From contig OY969786.1 of NCBI GenBank assembly GCA_963703075.1, positions 1,612,001 to 1,676,000 of the forward strand: a DNA stretch of 64,000 bases, in the 5' to 3' direction. The notes under the pieces are model-generated. The model was not told the DNA's origin, made no database searches, and saw nothing but the letters and a program-made list of their open reading frames with translations. This DNA is from Korobacter sp963703075 (GTDB lineage: Bacteria > Acidobacteriota > Terriglobia > Terriglobales > Acidobacteriaceae). Shown piece after piece: positions 61,360 through 64,000 of this stretch (position 1 is the first letter of the stretch; every line of letters begins with the position of its first letter). The translations under genes were made by a program, and so were the position numbers.

Positions 61360-62871
61360 ATGCCAATCATCCAGCAGGAAGACCTCATCCAGAGCGTGGC
61401 CGACGCCCTGCAATACATTTCTTATTACCACCCCGTCGACTTCATTAAGAGCCTCGCCGCCGCCTATGAGAAAGAGCAGTCCCCCGCTGCGCGCGATGCC
61501 ATCGCCCAGCTCCTCATCAACTCCCGCATGTGCGCCGAGGGCCATCGCCCCATTTGCCAGGACACCGGCATTGTCACCGTCTTCCTCAAGATCGGTATGA
61601 ACGTGCAGTGGCAGGCCACCATGACCGTCGACGAAATGGTCAACGAAGGCGTGCGCCGCGCCTACAACCATCCCGACAACAAGCTGCGCGCCTCAATCCT
61701 TGCCGACCCCGCCGGCGCTCGTAAGAACACCCACGACAACACCCCGGCCGTCATCAACATTCAGCTCGTCCAGGGCGACACCGTCGACGTCATCGTCGCC
61801 GCCAAGGGGGGCGGCTCCGAAGCCAAATCCAAGTTCGCGATGTTGAATCCCTCCGACTCCATCGTCGAGTGGGTTCTCAAAACAGTTCCGACCATGGGAG
61901 CCGGCTGGTGTCCGCCGGGGATGCTTGGCATCGGCATCGGCGGCACCGCGGAAAAAGCCATGCTGCTCGCCAAAGAGTCGCTCATGGACCCCATCGACAT
62001 CCAGGAACTCATGGAGCGCGGTCCGAAGACGCGCGCCGAAGAGCTGCGCATCGAGCTCTACAAGAAAGTGAACGCTCTCGGCATCGGCGCCCAGGGTCTT
62101 GGCGGACTCACTACCGTCCTCGACGTCAAGGTTCGCGACTACCCAACCCATGCGGCCAATCTTCCCATCGCCATGATCCCCAACTGTGCCGCTACCCGCC
62201 ACGCCCACTTTCATCTCGACGGCAGCGGCCCCGCGCACCTCGATCCGCCTTCTCTTGAAGACTGGCCGAAGCTTACCTACGCTCCGCAAAATGCACGCCG
62301 CGTGAACCTCGATACCGTCACCCGCGAAGAAGTCGCCACCTGGAAACCTGGCGAAGTCCTGCTGCTCAACGGCAAGCTCCTTACCGGACGCGACGCCGCT
62401 CACAAGCGCATGACCGACATGCTCAACAAAGGTGAAAAGCTTCCTGTCGACTTCACCAATCGCTTCATCTATTACGTCGGCCCGGTCGATCCCGTTCGCG
62501 AAGAAGTTGTCGGACCTGCCGGCCCTACGACCGCCACCCGCATGGATAAATTCACCCGCCAGATGCTGGAACAGACCGGACTGCTGGGCATGGTGGGGAA
62601 GGCCGAGCGCGGCCCCGTCGCCATCGAAGCCATCCGCGATAACAAGGCTGTGTACCTGATGGCCGTAGGGGGAGCCGCCTACCTCGTTTCAAAGGCAATC
62701 ATGTCCTCACGCACGGTGGCCTTCGCCGACCTCGGCATGGAAGCGATTTACGAATTCGATGTAAAAGATATGCCGGTCACGGTGGCTGTCGACGTCAACG
62801 GTACCAGCGTCCATCAGACTGGCCCGGCCGAGTGGAAGGAAAAAATTGCGGAGCTCGTCTCGATCAGCTAG
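61360..62871 (+). CDS. Fumarate hydratase, class I (4Fe-4S)
   Basis: The enzyme interconverts fumarate and malate in the TCA cycle. It has 503 residues from ATG 61360; a TTG at 61354, with GGA 10 nt upstream, is an alternative. Alpha- and beta-parts are fused in one chain: RMCAEGHRPICQDTGIVTVF, LPIAMIPNCAATRHAHFHLD, then beta part GKLLTGRDAAHKRMTDMLNK and YYVGPVDPVREEVVGPAGPT. Cluster cysteines are in these first two blocks. The stop shares CTAG with the opposite STAS gene. No oxidative-stress-resistant FumC is nearby. Confidence 0.94.
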   Translation: MPIIQQEDLIQSVADALQYISYYHPVDFIKSLAAAYEKEQSPAARDAIAQLLINSRMCAEGHRPICQDTGIVTVFLKIGMNVQWQATMTVDEMVNEGVRRAYNHPDNKLRASILADPAGARKNTHDNTPAVINIQLVQGDTVDVIVAAKGGGSEAKSKFAMLNPSDSIVEWVLKTVPTMGAGWCPPGMLGIGIGGTAEKAMLLAKESLMDPIDIQELMERGPKTRAEELRIELYKKVNALGIGAQGLGGLTTVLDVKVRDYPTHAANLPIAMIPNCAATRHAHFHLDGSGPAHLDPPSLEDWPKLTYAPQNARRVNLDTVTREEVATWKPGEVLLLNGKLLTGRDAAHKRMTDMLNKGEKLPVDFTNRFIYYVGPVDPVREEVVGPAGPTTATRMDKFTRQMLEQTGLLGMVGKAERGPVAIEAIRDNKAVYLMAVGGAAYLVSKAIMSSRTVAFADLGMEAIYEFDVKDMPVTVAVDVNGTSVHQTGPAEWKEKIAELVSIS

Positions 62872-63225
62872 GGACAGAGCTTGATGTTGTTCTCACCGAT
62901 CACGGTCAATGCCGACCATAAGTTGGTGATGCCCAGCAGCTTCTTGATCGGCGGTCCGAACGTTCTTGAGTTGAATGAGACAGCCCGCCGATTTCGCGGA
63001 AACATAAAGCCGGACCACCGTCCCCAGCCCGCTGCTGTCCATGCGGACAAGATCGGTGAAGTCCAACACGATGCATTTGTATTGCGGAATTAATTCTTTT
63101 ACCGGCAGCAGCAGCTGATCCGTCGACCCGATCATGAGCCGGCCGCTGCACCGCACCACGGGTACGCTCCCGCTTCGATCTACTTCAACTTTAAGTGAAC
63201 TCGTCGCCGCTTTATCCACCAGCAT
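62868..63225 (-). CDS. STAS-domain anti-sigma factor antagonist, frameshifted near 62952
   Basis: The frame from ATG 63225 has the STAS start VVRCSGRLMIGSTDQLLL, the phospho-site helix FTDLVRMDSSGLGTVVRLYV with Ser in DSSG, and IQLKNVRT. It then runs off into an unlikely tail ending at 62893. Removing one C from GGACCG at 62952-62957 restores the family ending PIKKLLGITNLWSALTVIGE and a TAG at 62868, for 118 residues. Such proteins are switched by phosphorylation of that Ser, undone by PP2C enzymes such as the one at 8712. Confidence 0.85.
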
Positions 63226-63459
63226 TCCTTGCCTCGAAATGAATCGACTCGCTCCAGCGATGCGACTTTATCTTTGCTGAAAGCGGCGAGGAATCGTACG
63301 CTGCACCGCCCTTTCATGCAACACCATTGAAAAGCTGGCATCGAACTATCCAGATAAACGGCGGGCGGGTTTCTATCGCTTCCCTGCCCTAAAACTCGCG
63401 CGAAGGAGAGCGATCGGCAGCGCGGTTCCGTTTCTTCTATGGTTAAGGTTTCATAGTGC

Positions 63460-64000
63460 TCAGTGAATCTGTGCGAACGGCACATTTACGATTGGGTACT
63501 GCTTCCAATTCTTGTAGTCGAAGTGCCACCACTCGAACTGGTAGACGGTGAATCCCTCCGCCTCCATCGCCTTTCGCAGTAATGCGCGATGCGCACGCTC
63601 GTCTTCCGTTCCACCCGCGTAATCCGGGTGCGCGCGCTCCGACATTTCGTCATATCCGCTCGGCATCGACAACGGCTGGTTGGTCTTGAGATCGTAGATC
63701 GTCAGATCGACGGCGCACCCGCGATTGTGTCGCGAACCTTGCGCCGGATCGGCAACATAGTCGTGGTCTTTGGCCGGCGTCGCGTCCCAAAAGATCTTCG
63801 TCACATACCACGGGCGATAAGCATCGAACACCAGCAAGCCCAAGCCCTGCTCGTGCAACTCGCGATTCACGCGTACCAGCGCCTCCGCTGCCGGACGCTC
63901 CATGAACGCGCGTCCTTCTTCATACAGCGGGACACCCAGGAAGTTATTGGCGGAAGCGTAGTGAATGTCGAGCTTGATCGATGGGTCGAGCCTGGTCAAT
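63460..64000 (-). CDS. D-alanyl-D-alanine dipeptidase (VanX/DdpX-like), N-terminus outside window
   Basis: The frame is open to the window edge; the visible part begins near the family start TRLDPSIKLDIHYASANNFL, so only a short N-terminus (perhaps a signal peptide) is missing. It is an M15D zinc peptidase with SRHNRGCAVDLTIYD holding the S-x-H-x6-D zinc ligands, and the FEWWHFDY motif for the catalytic Glu and last His. The FDAYRPW loop with its Arg is present. VanX-type enzymes cut D-Ala-D-Ala; outside resistance clusters they recycle peptidoglycan. No vanH or vanA is visible. Confidence 0.92.
   Translation of the reverse strand, partial: LTRLDPSIKLDIHYASANNFLGVPLYEEGRAFMERPAAEALVRVNRELHEQGLGLLVFDAYRPWYVTKIFWDATPAKDHDYVADPAQGSRHNRGCAVDLTIYDLKTNQPLSMPSGYDEMSERAHPDYAGGTEDERAHRALLRKAMEAEGFTVYQFEWWHFDYKNWKQYPIVNVPFAQIH

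Noticed and set aside
6051..62957. Programmed +1 frameshifting as the explanation for the four GGACCG sites
   Set aside because: The hexamer is in two different codon phases in the four genes, and the genes are functionally unrelated, so a ribosomal slippery signal does not fit.
1..64000. tRNA, rRNA, CRISPR arrays, prophage, transposase genes
   Set aside because: Looked for cloverleaf-like, rRNA-like and regularly spaced repeat patterns and for transposase motifs on both strands; none was convincing.

Overview
The window looks like a chromosomal segment of an Acidobacteriota bacterium (Koribacter/Terriglobales-like). This is an inference from gene content and style, not from a marker gene. 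The signs are moderately high GC, a Ser/Thr kinase with a TolB-type propeller, a complete hopanoid cluster, an Omp85-SurA-TamB envelope operon, DinB and GxxExxY proteins, and short GC-rich REP-like hairpins. No rRNA, tRNA, CRISPR array, prophage or transposase gene was seen.

Layout. 1-3.6 kb: a partial Ser/Thr kinase divergent from a GAF/H-box protein. 3.7-5.4 kb: thiC followed by REP-like hairpins. 5.4-8.3 kb: a minus-strand run of small envelope and DinB-like genes, two of them frameshifted. 8.7-15.3 kb: a zinc-finger/PP2C phosphatase, a coiled-coil membrane protein, an M28 carboxypeptidase, a patatin and a Nudix hydrolase. 15.4-21.6 kb: a fadN-fadA-fadE beta-oxidation operon with a near-consensus FadR box in its promoter, interrupted by a 471-bp element made of a GxxExxY nuclease-like gene between 29-bp inverted repeats. 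22-30.7 kb: a minus-strand operon of Omp85, SurA-like chaperone, TamB and Pcm. 30.7-34 kb: an E1-like enzyme, a secreted protein and an MFS transporter. 34.2-35.1 kb: an ECF sigma and zinc anti-sigma pair. 35.3-40.8 kb: aroK, an unknown secreted protein, asd, lysC, dapB and dapA, feeding diaminopimelate/lysine synthesis. 40.9-46.6 kb: a sigma-like factor, then a large hybrid histidine kinase divergent from an HD-GYP response regulator. 46.9-47.7 kb: a B3 metallo-beta-lactamase with a Gln in the first zinc site. 47.7-58.3 kb: ispH-shc-hpnA-hpnG-adh-adh-hpnC-hpnD-hpnE, running from isoprenoid precursor to squalene, hopene and side-chain processing. 58.5-60.7 kb: a frameshifted glucoamylase-family gene. 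61.3-64 kb: class I fumarase, a frameshifted STAS protein and a partial VanX-like dipeptidase.

Three results stand out. The GxxExxY gene sits between near-perfect inverted repeats in an operon that would be tight without it. All four broken reading frames in the window can be restored by removing one C from the same hexamer, GGACCG, which points to a shared cause (systematic base-calling error or an indel hotspot). The FadR box matches the Bacillus FadR consensus and lies between the -35 and -10 of an operon with the same gene order as Bacillus fadNAE.
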